A stretch of DNA of 41,452 nt from Deltaproteobacteria bacterium (GCA_021737325.1 JAIPED010000010.1:1-41452), one strand, 5' to 3'. Numbered from the stretch's first letter, positions 8,799 to 19,784 are shown. Notes: generated from the letters alone by a model not told the origin. Numbers and translations are program-made.

Positions 8799-11063
8799 CT
8801 ATCCTTTAAGCCTGTAAATACGAGCAAAGGGATACTTATCAACAACAAGTTCGAAATGTTCGGCAAAGTTTCGCGGATTTTCCACTAGCATCCGATACAT
8901 CATGGAACGGTATATCACATCATCGGAGATATACAGCTCACCAGTAAGATCGTTTTTAATCATGTTCAGTCCTTCCCTGTTAGGGAACGACTTTCTTGCG
9001 ACTCCATTATGTCCAATAACATCAATATTTTTTATTCTCACTTGCCTGTTGTTGATGACAATGATTCCATTTAGTTGATCAAAATTATACACCCCTTGCG
9101 CTAGCTTGTTAAAAACATGCTGTGGAGAAACAAGATTCCGGGTGTCCCATTTGCCAAAATAAGCCACCCACTGCGCAAAGCGCATGTTATCCCAGGTAAG
9201 AGCCAGATACTGACCAGACAAAGCTTGGGGTTTTTCGGGAATTTGCGCAAGGATTCGCTGTAGGGTTTTATCAAGAAATTTCGCATCATGAAGATGATGA
9301 ATGGGCATCAGTGGATCAAACATGTTGTAGCCAAATGTTCCATAGCGAATGTTGAAATCTTTGTCATAAAGTTTCCGCTCGCGGTTGTTTATCGCATTTA
9401 TTGCCTGGGTAGTTGATGCATAGCGGATAACACTCGCTGCGTTATGGGGTGTTTCTGCCATATAAACAACCGCCATTATATAGCATCCCAGCTCGTTAAT
9501 CCCTCCGTCAACAAAAGGGAGCACACGCGCATAATAGGTAATGGGATGCCCCCAATCCCACCATGCCCATAATTGTGAACCTTTTTCCGCCTTTCCACGA
9601 ACCTCGCAAAGCGCCTCGGCAAAGGGTTTGCTTAATATTGGAGGAAACCCCATATTTGACTTTAGCGTGAGGAAACAAACCAGCAGGGCAAGAACCGCGT
9701 AGGTGAGGATCGGGATTATTTTTTTCTTGATCACACGAGATAACAGCTCGGCTAACAAATAGCTAAAACCAATGGCAAAAATAAGACAGCCGAAAATAGC
9801 AAATCTTACCCCTAAAAACTGGGTGCCTATTCCCAATATAAAAATTGGGAAAAAAGACATGGCGTTAGGGCGCATGACAAACATTAGGGTTGCTCCTATA
9901 GCCCCCGCCACAAAGAAAACCGCATGGTAAGCGGTCATCTCCATAACCTCCGCAAAGGGGACCCTTTGGATCTCGGAAACGCTAACGGAAAAAGAAGGAA
10001 CAGGAATCGCCGTGCGCACCGAAGCAATACCCTCCCCCCCTGCACCAAAAAAAGCCAGCCTCACTGCGATTTTTTCCCAGATTGGTTCCAGATGACCGCC
10101 GACGATCAAGGCCAAAACAAAAAATCCCAACAAATAATAGCCGATTTTACGCTCTTCGCAATCCCGAGGTTTAAAATAAGCTATGGCTATAGCTAACAAA
10201 GCGAACGGCAATGAAAAGTATAGCGGCAATGTGAAAATCATCAACACTATCGCCATGGAACCGGCAAAACGCAACCTCTCCCCCTGGCGCACCACAAAAA
10301 AACCGACGACGGTGCTAAAACAGGCCATCACAAAAGGAACGGGCATACGCGCCGGGTAGCACCACAGATATGCCGCCGCAACAATACCAGCAAACAAGGC
10401 ATATCCCCATAGCTTATGCGTAGCTATTGCAGGACTATCGGTGTTGACGACCGCCTTGCCACCCCTCTTCCACCATTTATCGCGAAGCACATGCGATAAA
10501 ACCACCATCAGCGCCGCACCAAAAGCAATGGGGAAAAAGAGGTCAAACATATCGTTGTCGTAGTATCCAGGAATGCTACGACCAAAAAAGCTGGGTGCAT
10601 TAAGCATGAACACCGAAGCAAAAACGCCAGCAAAAGGGTGCCCCATTAAGAAAAATAACCAGCAAATGGGGATAGCTATTAGCGGAACAAGAATAACGGG
10701 TAACCAAATCCCCAACACCCCGTAATTAACTCCTGAAATTTCATGAAAAAAGCGGGTAAGTGTGGAAAAGTTTTCGAAAATTCCCCGGCCAAATCCATCG
10801 GCACCAGCAAGAAAAAGGAAAGCGTCGTTGGTTATCTGTGCCGGCTCACCGCAGTGCTCAATCGCGGGATTATCCCACCACGGGAGCAGAATGTACCTCC
10901 CTAGAAAAACTAAAATGTACGAAATGATAATTGCCGCCACGGTAAGCAACAGCGGATTTTTTAAAAAAGGAGGTAAGTCCTGCGTAGCTTGACCGTCTTT
11001 AAGCTCCGTGGAAGACAGGTTCTCGGGTTTCCTCTTTTGTTTTAGTTGCTCCTTTGCCTTCAT
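8799..11063 (-). CDS. STT3/PglB-like oligosaccharyltransferase, multi-pass membrane protein
   Basis: Many TM segments, 'NDAFLFLAGADGFGRG' and 'GYYDNDMFD' acidic loops, and 'LWAWWDWGHPITYYA' (WWDxG). ATG at 11063 (MKAKEQLKQ...) preferred over the 11126 extension. Confidence 0.85.
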   Translation of the reverse strand: MKAKEQLKQKRKPENLSSTELKDGQATQDLPPFLKNPLLLTVAAIIISYILVFLGRYILLPWWDNPAIEHCGEPAQITNDAFLFLAGADGFGRGIFENFSTLTRFFHEISGVNYGVLGIWLPVILVPLIAIPICWLFFLMGHPFAGVFASVFMLNAPSFFGRSIPGYYDNDMFDLFFPIAFGAALMVVLSHVLRDKWWKRGGKAVVNTDSPAIATHKLWGYALFAGIVAAAYLWCYPARMPVPFVMACFSTVVGFFVVRQGERLRFAGSMAIVLMIFTLPLYFSLPFALLAIAIAYFKPRDCEERKIGYYLLGFFVLALIVGGHLEPIWEKIAVRLAFFGAGGEGIASVRTAIPVPSFSVSVSEIQRVPFAEVMEMTAYHAVFFVAGAIGATLMFVMRPNAMSFFPIFILGIGTQFLGVRFAIFGCLIFAIGFSYLLAELLSRVIKKKIIPILTYAVLALLVCFLTLKSNMGFPPILSKPFAEALCEVRGKAEKGSQLWAWWDWGHPITYYARVLPFVDGGINELGCYIMAVVYMAETPHNAASVIRYASTTQAINAINNRERKLYDKDFNIRYGTFGYNMFDPLMPIHHLHDAKFLDKTLQRILAQIPEKPQALSGQYLALTWDNMRFAQWVAYFGKWDTRNLVSPQHVFNKLAQGVYNFDQLNGIIVINNRQVRIKNIDVIGHNGVARKSFPNREGLNMIKNDLTGELYISDDVIYRSMMYRMLVENPRNFAEHFELVVDKYPFARIYRLKG

Positions 11064-11164
11064 TGACCACCTTTTCTTATCGTGGGTACATGCGTTCTGC
11101 CTAATAACCAAAAGCGGGCGTGGCAAACCGCCAGCGCCCTCTTTTGGTACTACCTAAACACCCT

Positions 11165-11857
11165 CTAGTGGTGTTCTTCCATCGCCCCTGCGATATACAT
11201 CATTGACAGAAGCATAAAGACAAAAGCCTGCACCGCCGCGATGAAAACTTTCAGAGCCAGCATTGGCGAAACAAAGAAGGGAACCAACGCCAGTAGAATG
11301 CCAACCACAATATGACCTCCTTGGATATTGCCGAAGAGTCGCATAGACAGAGAAAGCGGACGCACAAGATGGGATATTATCTCGACCGGAAGCATTAGCG
11401 GTGTGAGCCACCAAACAGGCCCCATGAATTGTTTGAGATATTTGATTCCATGCTCCTTAATACCAACTACATGCGTCGTGATGAAAACTAACAGAGACAA
11501 GGAAACGGTGATACTAAGACTCGCCGTCGGAGATTCGAAGGCGGGAACTAAGCCAACCATATTAGAAACAAAGATAAAAAGACCAATGCTCGCTATCAAA
11601 GGGAAAAACTTCTTTCCTTTTTCTCCCATGGTGTTGGTGGAAAAGGTATCCAACCCTGAAACAATAACTTCGCAAACATTCTGCACGGTGCTAGGAATCG
11701 CTGATAGCCTTCGCGTTGCCATAGCCCCAAGAACAATCAGGCAAAACATTACAAACCAAGAATAAACAACAATGGTAAGATTGATACCGTAAAGCTTATG
11801 GATCTCGTCAAAGACATGTGGGTGGAACAACAAAAAAGTTTCCTTCATATTCGTCAA
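11165..11857 (-). CDS. atpB: F0F1 ATP synthase subunit a
   Basis: '[29 protein letters not shown]' carries the conserved arginine helix of subunit a. Confidence 0.96.
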   Translation of the reverse strand: MTNMKETFLLFHPHVFDEIHKLYGINLTIVVYSWFVMFCLIVLGAMATRRLSAIPSTVQNVCEVIVSGLDTFSTNTMGEKGKKFFPLIASIGLFIFVSNMVGLVPAFESPTASLSITVSLSLLVFITTHVVGIKEHGIKYLKQFMGPVWWLTPLMLPVEIISHLVRPLSLSMRLFGNIQGGHIVVGILLALVPFFVSPMLALKVFIAAVQAFVFMLLSMMYIAGAMEEHH

Positions 11858-12258
11858 GCCTCCTTAAAGCTGTTTCTTTTTAAGCCAAGCCATACGGCTG
11901 TAATAATCAAGTTGAAAACGACCACGGAAAGGCCAACGGCAACCCCGATAGGGTTTGCTGGTGTGGTGGTAAACAGAAGATAGAGAATAATCCCCGTAAC
12001 ACAAAGCCTGAGGAAAAAACCAAACACCGCTGAAGCTGGTTTCGGAGGGGGGGCTCCTGGGGTTAAATGACCGAACATTTTAAATATATCGCGGTTAAGC
12101 CAATGGAAATTAACAATACTAATAAAACCACCTAACAGTACGCCTAAGGTAAACTCCCCAGAAGCGAGCATCGCGCTGAGAACAACTAGAACAGTGAGCA
12201 CGAGCCAATTACTGATTTCAATTCTTGTTTGGAGCGGGTCTTTTTCTATGCGCTTCAC
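11854..12258 (-). CDS. atpI: ATP synthase subunit I-like membrane protein
   Basis: 134 aa, four hydrophobic helices, '[19 protein letters not shown]'; overlaps the atpB start. Confidence 0.75.
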   Translation of the reverse strand: MKRIEKDPLQTRIEISNWLVLTVLVVLSAMLASGEFTLGVLLGGFISIVNFHWLNRDIFKMFGHLTPGAPPPKPASAVFGFFLRLCVTGIILYLLFTTTPANPIGVAVGLSVVVFNLIITAVWLGLKRNSFKEA

Positions 12259-12508
12259 TTCTTACACTCTTTATTATTTCAATTTCATCGCGGAAGTGCT
12301 TTTTGATCATCATATACATGTTGTAAAAGCTGGCAACTAAACCAAGGAACACAAACACCAACGAAAAAACATTCCCCGTGCCTAGTTTCTTATCCAGCAG
12401 TCCGCCAATGAACAGGCTCGTAAGAACAACAACAATAAAAATCATACCAACGGTGCTGGCATATGCCATCGGAGCGAGAGAACCCATGGCACTTTTGCTT
12501 TTCTTCAT
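12218..12508 (-). CDS. AtpZ/AtpI-family F0 accessory protein
   Basis: 'MAYASTVGMIFIVVVLTSLFIGGLLDKKLGTGNVFSLVFVFLGLVASFYNMYMMIKK'. ATG at 12508 (MKKSKSAMG...). Confidence 0.75.
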   Translation of the reverse strand: MKKSKSAMGSLAPMAYASTVGMIFIVVVLTSLFIGGLLDKKLGTGNVFSLVFVFLGLVASFYNMYMMIKKHFRDEIEIIKSVRSEAHRKRPAPNKN

Positions 12509-12969
12509 GGTTCGGGCGGGTAACACGAAGAAACAAGCCAAGTCAACTTGAAAACCCTCTCAGCTATCGCAGTAACAGCTTAATTTTCTTATTTAAGATA
12601 CTTGAAAGGCTCTCGCTCGAAGTACCCGCATCACAGCTATAGCGACAACGACGCCACAAAGAAATTTAATTGTTCGATTTTTTAAGACTTTTCGTTTTTG
12701 CTTGCCACCGTGGCGAGGAACAATAATAAAAATCTGAGGCAAGAACCTTTGTTTCTGCCATGATTTTCAGGCATCTTGCTACCCAATAAAACAAACCATA
12801 TGTCATTCAAAACCTTCTGCACAAACGAATGATTTGTCCCTTCATTGTTGGTTAACGCACGGGTTGTGCAAAGGACAAACATACAATGTCTTTGATGGAT
12901 AGAACCCCTTCCATAGCCAGCGTTGTGTTACGGGCTATCTTGTGGTCAATGGATGATTCACTGAACAAG

Positions 12970-13056
12970 ACAATCATTACAAAATCTTCTGGATTACCGC
13001 TTTCTCGGGAATGACGGTCGGAAGCAAAGAGGTACAGTTGTGCAAGAGTCTTTGAT
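12970..13056 (+). repeat. Palindromic repeat family R1, copy a (degenerate)
   Basis: TCTGGATTACCGCTTTCTCGGGAATGACGGTCGGAAGCAAAGAGGTACAGTTGTGCAAGAGTCTTTG, matching copies at 40653-40746 (inverted) and 41070-41165. Confidence 0.8.
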
Positions 13057-13094
13057 ATAAAAATATCCTCGTTTGTTGCGATTTTTGCTCGCAT

Positions 13095-13123
13095 AAAAAA
13101 GACGGGTGCAGAGCGCACCCGTC
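13095..13123 (-). terminator. Rho-independent terminator of the Fe-S oxidoreductase gene
   Basis: Minus strand GACGGGTGC-GCTCT-GCACCCGTC followed by TTTTTT. Confidence 0.85.
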
Positions 13124-13152
13124 CAAAACTAACAACAATGAATTGCTATTTT

Positions 13153-15282
13153 TTACTCCAGCCCCATCGACTTAACCACGATCTCGGCAATATCCATAGA
13201 AGCTATCTGTCCTTCCATCTCTTTGTCTTTCAAGCCGTCGAATAGCATGGTCAAACAGAAGGGACAACCAACCGCAACACCACTAGCACCAGTGGCAATC
13301 GCTTGTTCGGCACGCATCACATTGATCCTTGTGCCCTCCTCTTCCATCCACATTCTGGCTCCGCCAGCACCACAACAGAAGCTCTTATTAAAAGATCTTT
13401 CCATTTCCACCAGCTTCATTCCCGGCACCGCCTTCAAGACACTGCGGGGTTGTTCATACACATCATTGTAGCGTCCCAAGAAGCAAGAATCGTGGAAGGT
13501 GTATGTCCCTTCAACTGGAACGGTTAGCTTGATTTTCCCCTCCGCGAGGAGTTTGGCAATGATCTCAGAATGATGATAAACCTCAAAATCGCCCCCAAAA
13601 TGCGGATAATCCTTTTTGAACGCGTTGTAGCCATGTGGACAGGTACAGATAACCTTCTTCACTCCATAAGCTTTCAGCGCCTCGACATTAGCCTGAGCCA
13701 GAGTTTGATAGAGGTATTCGTTGCCCGCTCTCATCGCCGAATCGCCACAGCAAGATTCCTCCGTGCCCAAAATACCAAAGCTAACACCAGCCGCCTGCAG
13801 TATCTTCGCTAAAGCGGCTGAAACCTTCTTACCTCTATCGTCAAACGAACCCGCGCAACCGACATAGAAAGCGTATTCGACATTCGCGTCCTCGGCAAGG
13901 GTTTTCACCCCCACTTCCTTCGCCCATTCAGCGCGAAGGTGCGCACCAACGCCCCAAGGATTGGAGTTATTCTCAATATTACGGCATGTTAGCTGTAGCT
14001 CTGGCGCAAAATCCGCCTCCATCAACACCTTATACTGCCGCATTTGGATGATCTTGGGCACATGCTCAATCGCTGCCGAACAGTGCTCCATACAGTACAT
14101 ACAGTTGGTACAATCCCAAAGTGCATGCAGATTGATCGCGCCGCCAATTAGCGTCTTTTCCTCGCCCGTTTCGGTAGAGGCGCTAGCGCAATCGCCGCCT
14201 TCTGAACAGCAAGATTTCTTCAACGCCTTGGGAGCTTCTTCCAGCCAATAAGTTTTCAAATCCTGAATAAGTTGCTTCGGTGAGAGGTGCTTGCCTGATA
14301 AATATGCAGGGCAACCATCCTGGCATCGTCCGCAACGGGTGCAGGCATCCGCATCAAAAATCTGCTTCCAGGAAAACTCTTCTAACTTACCAACTCCAAA
14401 AGATTCCGCATTTTCAAAATCTTTAATCGGCTCAATGGTGCCCTTGGGATTTAAATCTTGGAAGAAAAAGTTTGCCGGAGTAGTGATAATATGGAGCATT
14501 TTGGAATACGGAATGTAGGCAATAAAACCCAAAGAAATGAAGGTGTGCGTCCACCACATGATTTGGTGCCAAAGCTTTGCCGTATTAAAATCAAGCGTGG
14601 CAAAAAGTTTGGCGACATTCCAACCAACAAACGACCAAACCTCCCAAACGGGCGGGCTTAAGAATGTTTCTGGATAGCTCTGCCAATCTTGAAGTGTAAC
14701 ATGGATTCTTAAAGCTTCGATAACGAAACCCGTAACGATGATACACAAAATAAAAAGTAGCGCCCAGAGATCATCGGGACGATTATCCATCTTCCCCCGA
14801 AAGCCAAGACGATCTGGTTTAATGACATAGCGGCGATAGAGAGCCATTAAAACGCCCGCGAGTACGAGAAAGCCAAAAAGATCCATCGTGAAAGAGAAGA
14901 GAATGTAAACCCACCCTCTCAAAAAAGCGACTCCCAAAGGCTCGGCAATGTGAAACTCCGTTGCGTCAAAAGCAGCGCCAAAGATCAGGACAAAGAAGCC
15001 GAAAAAGATCAGCGCGTGCATAATGCCCGCATAAGGATCGGAAAAGGTTTTTACCTGGAAAAATCCATCAACAATGAGGTTTTTTATTCGCTTTCCCACT
15101 TCGTTGACTCTGATTTCCGGACTGCCCATTGCCTTCCACAACTGCCAACGGCGATAAACGCCGTAGCCAAAAATAGCCAGCGCCACCGCCGTAAACACAA
15201 AGAGCAAAACCTCAAAATGCTCGGCGTTCCAAAACACCAGCCTACCCTCGTTACCTGTGTCGAAAGTGTGCAAACTCTCCAT
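13153..15282 (-). CDS. Membrane-anchored Fe-S oxidoreductase (NarI-like domain, two 4Fe-4S motifs, two HdrD-type CCG domains); EMO-like ETF:quinone oxidoreductase candidate
   Basis: 'CTRCGRCQDGCPAYLSGK', 'CTNCMYCMEHCSAAIEH', 'ESCCGDSAMRAGNE', 'SFCCGAGGARMWMEE'; hydrophobic N-terminal half; next to etfAB. Confidence 0.85.
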   Translation of the reverse strand: MESLHTFDTGNEGRLVFWNAEHFEVLLFVFTAVALAIFGYGVYRRWQLWKAMGSPEIRVNEVGKRIKNLIVDGFFQVKTFSDPYAGIMHALIFFGFFVLIFGAAFDATEFHIAEPLGVAFLRGWVYILFSFTMDLFGFLVLAGVLMALYRRYVIKPDRLGFRGKMDNRPDDLWALLFILCIIVTGFVIEALRIHVTLQDWQSYPETFLSPPVWEVWSFVGWNVAKLFATLDFNTAKLWHQIMWWTHTFISLGFIAYIPYSKMLHIITTPANFFFQDLNPKGTIEPIKDFENAESFGVGKLEEFSWKQIFDADACTRCGRCQDGCPAYLSGKHLSPKQLIQDLKTYWLEEAPKALKKSCCSEGGDCASASTETGEEKTLIGGAINLHALWDCTNCMYCMEHCSAAIEHVPKIIQMRQYKVLMEADFAPELQLTCRNIENNSNPWGVGAHLRAEWAKEVGVKTLAEDANVEYAFYVGCAGSFDDRGKKVSAALAKILQAAGVSFGILGTEESCCGDSAMRAGNEYLYQTLAQANVEALKAYGVKKVICTCPHGYNAFKKDYPHFGGDFEVYHHSEIIAKLLAEGKIKLTVPVEGTYTFHDSCFLGRYNDVYEQPRSVLKAVPGMKLVEMERSFNKSFCCGAGGARMWMEEEGTRINVMRAEQAIATGASGVAVGCPFCLTMLFDGLKDKEMEGQIASMDIAEIVVKSMGLE

Positions 15283-15527
15283 TCAATATCTCCTTCCCTA
15301 ATTAAAAGGTTATTTCTACAACTGCCACAAAGGGTAAAATGCCATATCTTCCTTGGAGATATAAATCATTTCCTAAAAAATATATTGCAAAATACAGCAA
15401 TATCCCAGCCATTGCCATCATCTGTCCGTAACCGTGCTTCAAGCATCCCATCATTCCATTTCTGCAACAACTTCAGCATAACGCGGATTTTTTTGGGAGG
15501 TCAACTTCTTATTAGGCACCAGCCACC

Positions 15528-15578
15528 AAAAAAATAGGCAGGAAATGGCCGCCACGCCAGTGGCATCGTTCCCTGCCC
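15528..15578 (-). terminator. Probable terminator after etfA
   Basis: Minus strand GGCAGGGAA...TTTCCTGCC followed by TATTTTTTT. Confidence 0.65.
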
Positions 15579-15599
15579 TTAACTTTGCAATTGTAATTG

Positions 15600-16571
15600 C
15601 TATCCTACCAACTTCTTACATTCTGCCGTTAATGCGGGAACTACCTTGAAAAGATCATCAACAATCCCGTAGTCGGCTCGTGCGAAAATGGGAGCTTCCG
15701 CATCCTTGTTTACCGCAACGATGTATTTGGAAGAGCTCATGCCTGCCAAATGCTGAATCGCACCGGAAATGCCGCAAGCGATGTACAGATTAGGGGAAAC
15801 CACTTTACCCGTCTGTCCAACTTGGTCAGACTGCGCCCGCCAACCAGCATCAACTGCCGCACGCGAAGCACCAACCGCACCACCAAGAACACCTGCCAAT
15901 TCTTCTAAAACAGCAAAACCCGCAGCGTCCTTCATGCCACGACCGCCGGAAACAATAACATTGGCTTCGGTAACATCAACCTTACCCGAAGCTTCTTTAA
16001 CGACCTCCAGAACCTTGACCTTGCCGGGTTCTATTGCAACATTTACACTTGTTACCGCACCAGCCTTACCGCTTTCAACCGCAGTGAAAACATTGGGACG
16101 CAAAGAAGCCATCTGCGGGGAACCAGCAATAACCACTTCGCCAAAACACTTTCCTGAATACATCGGGCGAGTGGCCACCAGCTTGCCGCCGTCTATCCTA
16201 ACCTCTGTGCAGTCAGAAGCCATGCCCGTTGCTAACTTACCAACCAAACGAGCGGAAAGATCTTTACCTTGGGCGGAAGCCGCAAGTAACAGTATCACCG
16301 CACCGTTATCCTTTGCTACTGTTGCCACCGCTTGCGTATGGGCGGAAGTCGTATAAGGTTCTAAAGCCGCATTATCCACCACAAAAACTTTATCCGCACC
16401 GTATTTTCCCAAATCTGCCGCGAGTCCAGAAACACCAGAACCACAAATAATGCCACAAGCCTCAACCCCTAAAGCATCGGCGAGTTTTCGCGCTGTACTT
16501 GCCAACTCAAAGGAAACCTTACGCAAAGCCCCGTCCCTTTGCTCAGCTACAAAAAAAACTCCATTTCCCAT
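15600..16571 (-). CDS. etfA: Electron transfer flavoprotein subunit alpha
   Basis: 'GRGMKDAAGFAVLEELAGVLGGAVGASRAAVDAGWR' and 'KVVSPNLYIACGISGAIQHLAGM'. ATG at 16571 with a GGAGGG SD preferred. Confidence 0.95.
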   Translation of the reverse strand: MGNGVFFVAEQRDGALRKVSFELASTARKLADALGVEACGIICGSGVSGLAADLGKYGADKVFVVDNAALEPYTTSAHTQAVATVAKDNGAVILLLAASAQGKDLSARLVGKLATGMASDCTEVRIDGGKLVATRPMYSGKCFGEVVIAGSPQMASLRPNVFTAVESGKAGAVTSVNVAIEPGKVKVLEVVKEASGKVDVTEANVIVSGGRGMKDAAGFAVLEELAGVLGGAVGASRAAVDAGWRAQSDQVGQTGKVVSPNLYIACGISGAIQHLAGMSSSKYIVAVNKDAEAPIFARADYGIVDDLFKVVPALTAECKKLVG

Positions 16572-16600
16572 CTTAATACCCTCCAATATTTTTTCGCTGG

Positions 16601-17374
16601 TTATATGACCTTCGCTTCTTCTCTCAAGGCCTTGGCCAACTCAGCCGCCTTACCTTCTGGCGTATCGTCCGCTTTCAACACCTTTCCAGGGGGCCTTGCA
16701 GGTGGGGGAAGAACCTTCACAACCTGCGCCTTTAGCTCCGCACTAACACCAAAATCCGCTCCGGTTTTAACATCAACGGGTTTTTTCTTCGCTTTCATAA
16801 TGCCTGGTAGAGAGGCATAACGGGGTTCGTTTAAACCCTTGGTAGTCGTAATAACGCAGGGAAGCTGCACTTCCATAACCACTTGCGCACCTTCAATGGA
16901 TTTCGTTACCTTCGCCACATTATCTGCAAGCTCCATCTTGGTCGCCATCGTTACCTGCGGAACTCCCAAAAGCTCGGCCAAAATGGCACCGACCTGACCG
17001 GAGTCATCATCAATGGCACGCTGACCACAAAAAACAACATCGCAAGAGAGGCTTTTGACAGCCGCACACAAAGCAGAGGCAACGGTAAAAGCATCGGCGT
17101 TGTTCAGAGCGGCATCATCAATGTGGATCCCTTTATCCGCCCCCATCGCCAAGGCCGTTCTGATGGTCTCCATCGCCCTCGCCGGACCAACGCTAACTAC
17201 CGTAACTTCACCGCCCAACTTTTCTTTAAGTTTTAAGGCTTCTTCAACACCATACTCATCATAGGGGTTCATAACCCACTTGATCCCACCTTCTTCAATA
17301 CCCGTGCCATCAGCTTTCACTTTGATTTGGGCTTCGGTATCAGGAACTTGTTTTACACACGCAACTATATTCAC
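16601..17374 (-). CDS. etfB: Electron transfer flavoprotein subunit beta
   Basis: 'NIVACVKQVPDTEAQIKVK', 'CGQRAIDDDSGQVG', 'LNEPRYASLPGIMKAKKKP'. GTG at 17374 after AAGGAGGATGCA. Confidence 0.95.
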   Translation of the reverse strand: MNIVACVKQVPDTEAQIKVKADGTGIEEGGIKWVMNPYDEYGVEEALKLKEKLGGEVTVVSVGPARAMETIRTALAMGADKGIHIDDAALNNADAFTVASALCAAVKSLSCDVVFCGQRAIDDDSGQVGAILAELLGVPQVTMATKMELADNVAKVTKSIEGAQVVMEVQLPCVITTTKGLNEPRYASLPGIMKAKKKPVDVKTGADFGVSAELKAQVVKVLPPPARPPGKVLKADDTPEGKAAELAKALREEAKVI

Positions 17375-17451
17375 TGCATCCTCCTTCTCAGGCGCAAGCA
17401 CCTATGATTTTTCTCTATTAGCAAAGGGCAACAACACAAATCTTCACCGTT

Positions 17452-17490
17452 AAAAAAAGGCGAACGCCTCAATATTGAGGCGCTCGCCTA
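17452..17490 (-). terminator. Rho-independent terminator of acsA
   Basis: Minus strand AGGCGAGCGCCTCAAT-ATTGAGGCGTTCGCCT followed by a T run; near-perfect 16-bp stem. Confidence 0.85.
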
Positions 17491-17495
17491 GCTAT

Positions 17496-19466
17496 TTATA
17501 ACCTACCATTAACGATGAATTCAACGACCGAAGGATCGGCCAATGTTGAGATATCTCCGAGGTTGCTAACATCGTTAGCCGCAACCTTCTTTAATATTCT
17601 CCTCATTATCTTTCCGCTTCGGGTCTTGGGGAGGCCATCGGTAAATTGGATCTTTTCTGGGGTGGCAATTGGGCCGATGAGCGTCCGCACATGGGCAACC
17701 AGTTCCTTTTTCAGTTCTTCGCTCTTTTCCACACCCGTCTTGAGGGTAACAAAGGCGTAGATAGATTGCCCTTTGAGATCATGGGGATAACCAACAACCG
17801 CCGATTCGGCAACCTTGCTGTGGGCAACTAAGGCGCTTTCCACCTCGGCCGTTCCCATTCTGTGCCCGGAAACATTAATAACATCATCAATGCGTCCTGT
17901 GATCTGATAGTAACCATCGGCATCTCTACGGGATCCGTCACCAGCCGTATAGTAACCAGGGAACTGCTGGAAGTATGTCTCCGCAAAGCGCTTCGGATCA
18001 CCATAAACGCCACGCATAATTCCCGGCCAAGGGAGCTTAATCGCCAGTGCACCAGAAGCGACTGTCTCTTCCATCTCCTTGCCTTCATCTGTAAGAAGGA
18101 CGGGCCAAACACCAAAGAACGGAGTTGTCGCCATACCAGGCTTTGTTGCTGTAGCACCAGGTAGCGGAGTAATGAGAACACCACCTGTTTCTGTCTGCCA
18201 CCAGGTGTCAACTATCGGGCACTTCCCTTTACCGATTACATTATAATACCAATTCCAAGCTTCGGGATTGATCGGCTCACCAACCGTTCCCAGAATTCTC
18301 AGCGTGGAAATATCCGCCTTCTTAACCCAATCGTCACCTTCCTTCATGATCGCACGAATTGCGGTGGGCGCGGTGTAGAAAATGTTAACTTTATACTTTT
18401 CGACAACCTGCCAGAAGCGACTGATATCAGGATAATTCGGAACACCTTCAAACATGACCGAAGTAGCGCCATTGCAAAGAGGACCATAAACGATATAGCT
18501 GTGCCCAGTAACCCAGCCAATGTCCGCCGTACACCAATAAATCTCGCCTTCCTTGTAATCAAAGACAATCTTATGGGTGTAAGATACATACACCAGATAT
18601 CCGGCCGTCGTGTGCATAACTCCCTTGGGCTTTCCGGTGGAACCGGAAGTATAAAGGATGAAGAGTGGATCCTCAGCATCCATCCATTCAGGCTCACAAA
18701 CATTGCTCGCAGTGGCCATTGCTTCGTGCCACCAAACATCCTTAGCTGCGTTCCAATTACACTTGATCTTGTCGCCAACTCTCTGAACCACCACCATTTT
18801 CTCAACGGAAGGACAGTCCTTTAATGCTCCATCAGCACCGTCCTTTTGAGGAACGGCCTTAGCACCGCGGAAGGTCCCATCGCAAGTTACGAGAAGTTTT
18901 GCGGCACAATCCTGGATTCTATCTCGCAATGAATCCGCCGAAAATCCGCCGAAAACGATGCTATGAATCGCCCCGATACGGGTACAAGCTAACATGGCAA
19001 TGGCCAATTCGGGAACCATCGGAAGATAAAGACAGACCCTATCACCCTTTTTGATTCCAAGCTTCTTCATGACATTGGCAAACTTACAAACATCTCCCAG
19101 AAGCTCTTTGTATGTGAACTTACGCATTTCGGAGGGCTCGTTGCCTTCCCAGAGAATGGCTGTCTTGTCGCCCTTACCTGCTTTAACATTCTTATCCAAA
19201 CAGTTGTAGGAAACATTCAACTTTGCGCCGTCGAACCATTTGACATAGATATCGCCCTTGTTGATGTCAAAGTTGTAATCCAAGACCTTGTCCCATTTTT
19301 TGAAGAACTCCACTTGCTGCGTGGCGACCTCCGACCAAAAACCTTCCGGGTTGCTTATGGACTTTTTGTAAAGGGCCTCATAAGCCTCCTTGCCGCTGAC
19401 ATACGCACCCGCCTTCACCGATTCAGGAATCGGGTACACCTCTTTTAATTCAAACTTCTCCGCCAT
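17496..19466 (-). CDS. acsA: Acetyl-CoA synthetase
   Basis: '[18 protein letters not shown]', 'WWQTETGG', '[18 protein letters not shown]' with the conserved catalytic lysine. Confidence 0.96.
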   Translation of the reverse strand: MAEKFELKEVYPIPESVKAGAYVSGKEAYEALYKKSISNPEGFWSEVATQQVEFFKKWDKVLDYNFDINKGDIYVKWFDGAKLNVSYNCLDKNVKAGKGDKTAILWEGNEPSEMRKFTYKELLGDVCKFANVMKKLGIKKGDRVCLYLPMVPELAIAMLACTRIGAIHSIVFGGFSADSLRDRIQDCAAKLLVTCDGTFRGAKAVPQKDGADGALKDCPSVEKMVVVQRVGDKIKCNWNAAKDVWWHEAMATASNVCEPEWMDAEDPLFILYTSGSTGKPKGVMHTTAGYLVYVSYTHKIVFDYKEGEIYWCTADIGWVTGHSYIVYGPLCNGATSVMFEGVPNYPDISRFWQVVEKYKVNIFYTAPTAIRAIMKEGDDWVKKADISTLRILGTVGEPINPEAWNWYYNVIGKGKCPIVDTWWQTETGGVLITPLPGATATKPGMATTPFFGVWPVLLTDEGKEMEETVASGALAIKLPWPGIMRGVYGDPKRFAETYFQQFPGYYTAGDGSRRDADGYYQITGRIDDVINVSGHRMGTAEVESALVAHSKVAESAVVGYPHDLKGQSIYAFVTLKTGVEKSEELKKELVAHVRTLIGPIATPEKIQFTDGLPKTRSGKIMRRILKKVAANDVSNLGDISTLADPSVVEFIVNGRL

Positions 19467-19784
19467 AATTACCTTTACACCTCCCTAAAGTTGTTTTGCT
19501 AACAAAGTATTGACAGCGCTTAAAACCTGTTGCCAAATTCTAACCGCCAGCCAAATCAGCTTTCCTCTCCCTCGCCATAAACGCTGGAAATCATTAGATA
19601 AATTTACCGAAAATTTCTTTGAAAACACCTCAGTCTCTTGCCGCGTCTATATGAGAGCCCATACCGTGTCAAGCGTATTTTTCCCCGGAAAAGCTATTAG
19701 GGAGGCACCTTGTACGGGATTTCGCTCTACTGATGCACAAAAAAGGATGCTCTTTCGGTTTGCCTGAGAGTCTCTAATAAGTCT

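Noticed and set aside
12852-13118. 88-aa ORF containing DRHSRESGNP
   Set aside because: That peptide is translation of palindromic repeat R1; the same string appears in the 40576-40788 ORF. Not a real protein.
15769-16356. 195-aa ORF antisense to etfA, and similar long antisense ORFs (for example 31248-31820, 27414-27887, 17862-18164)
   Set aside because: Compositional shadow ORFs opposite well-supported conserved genes; low-complexity or unrecognisable translations.
19510-19767. 85-aa plus-strand ORF upstream of acsA
   Set aside because: No recognisable domain or convincing SD; lies in the acsA/folP intergenic region and is probably spurious.
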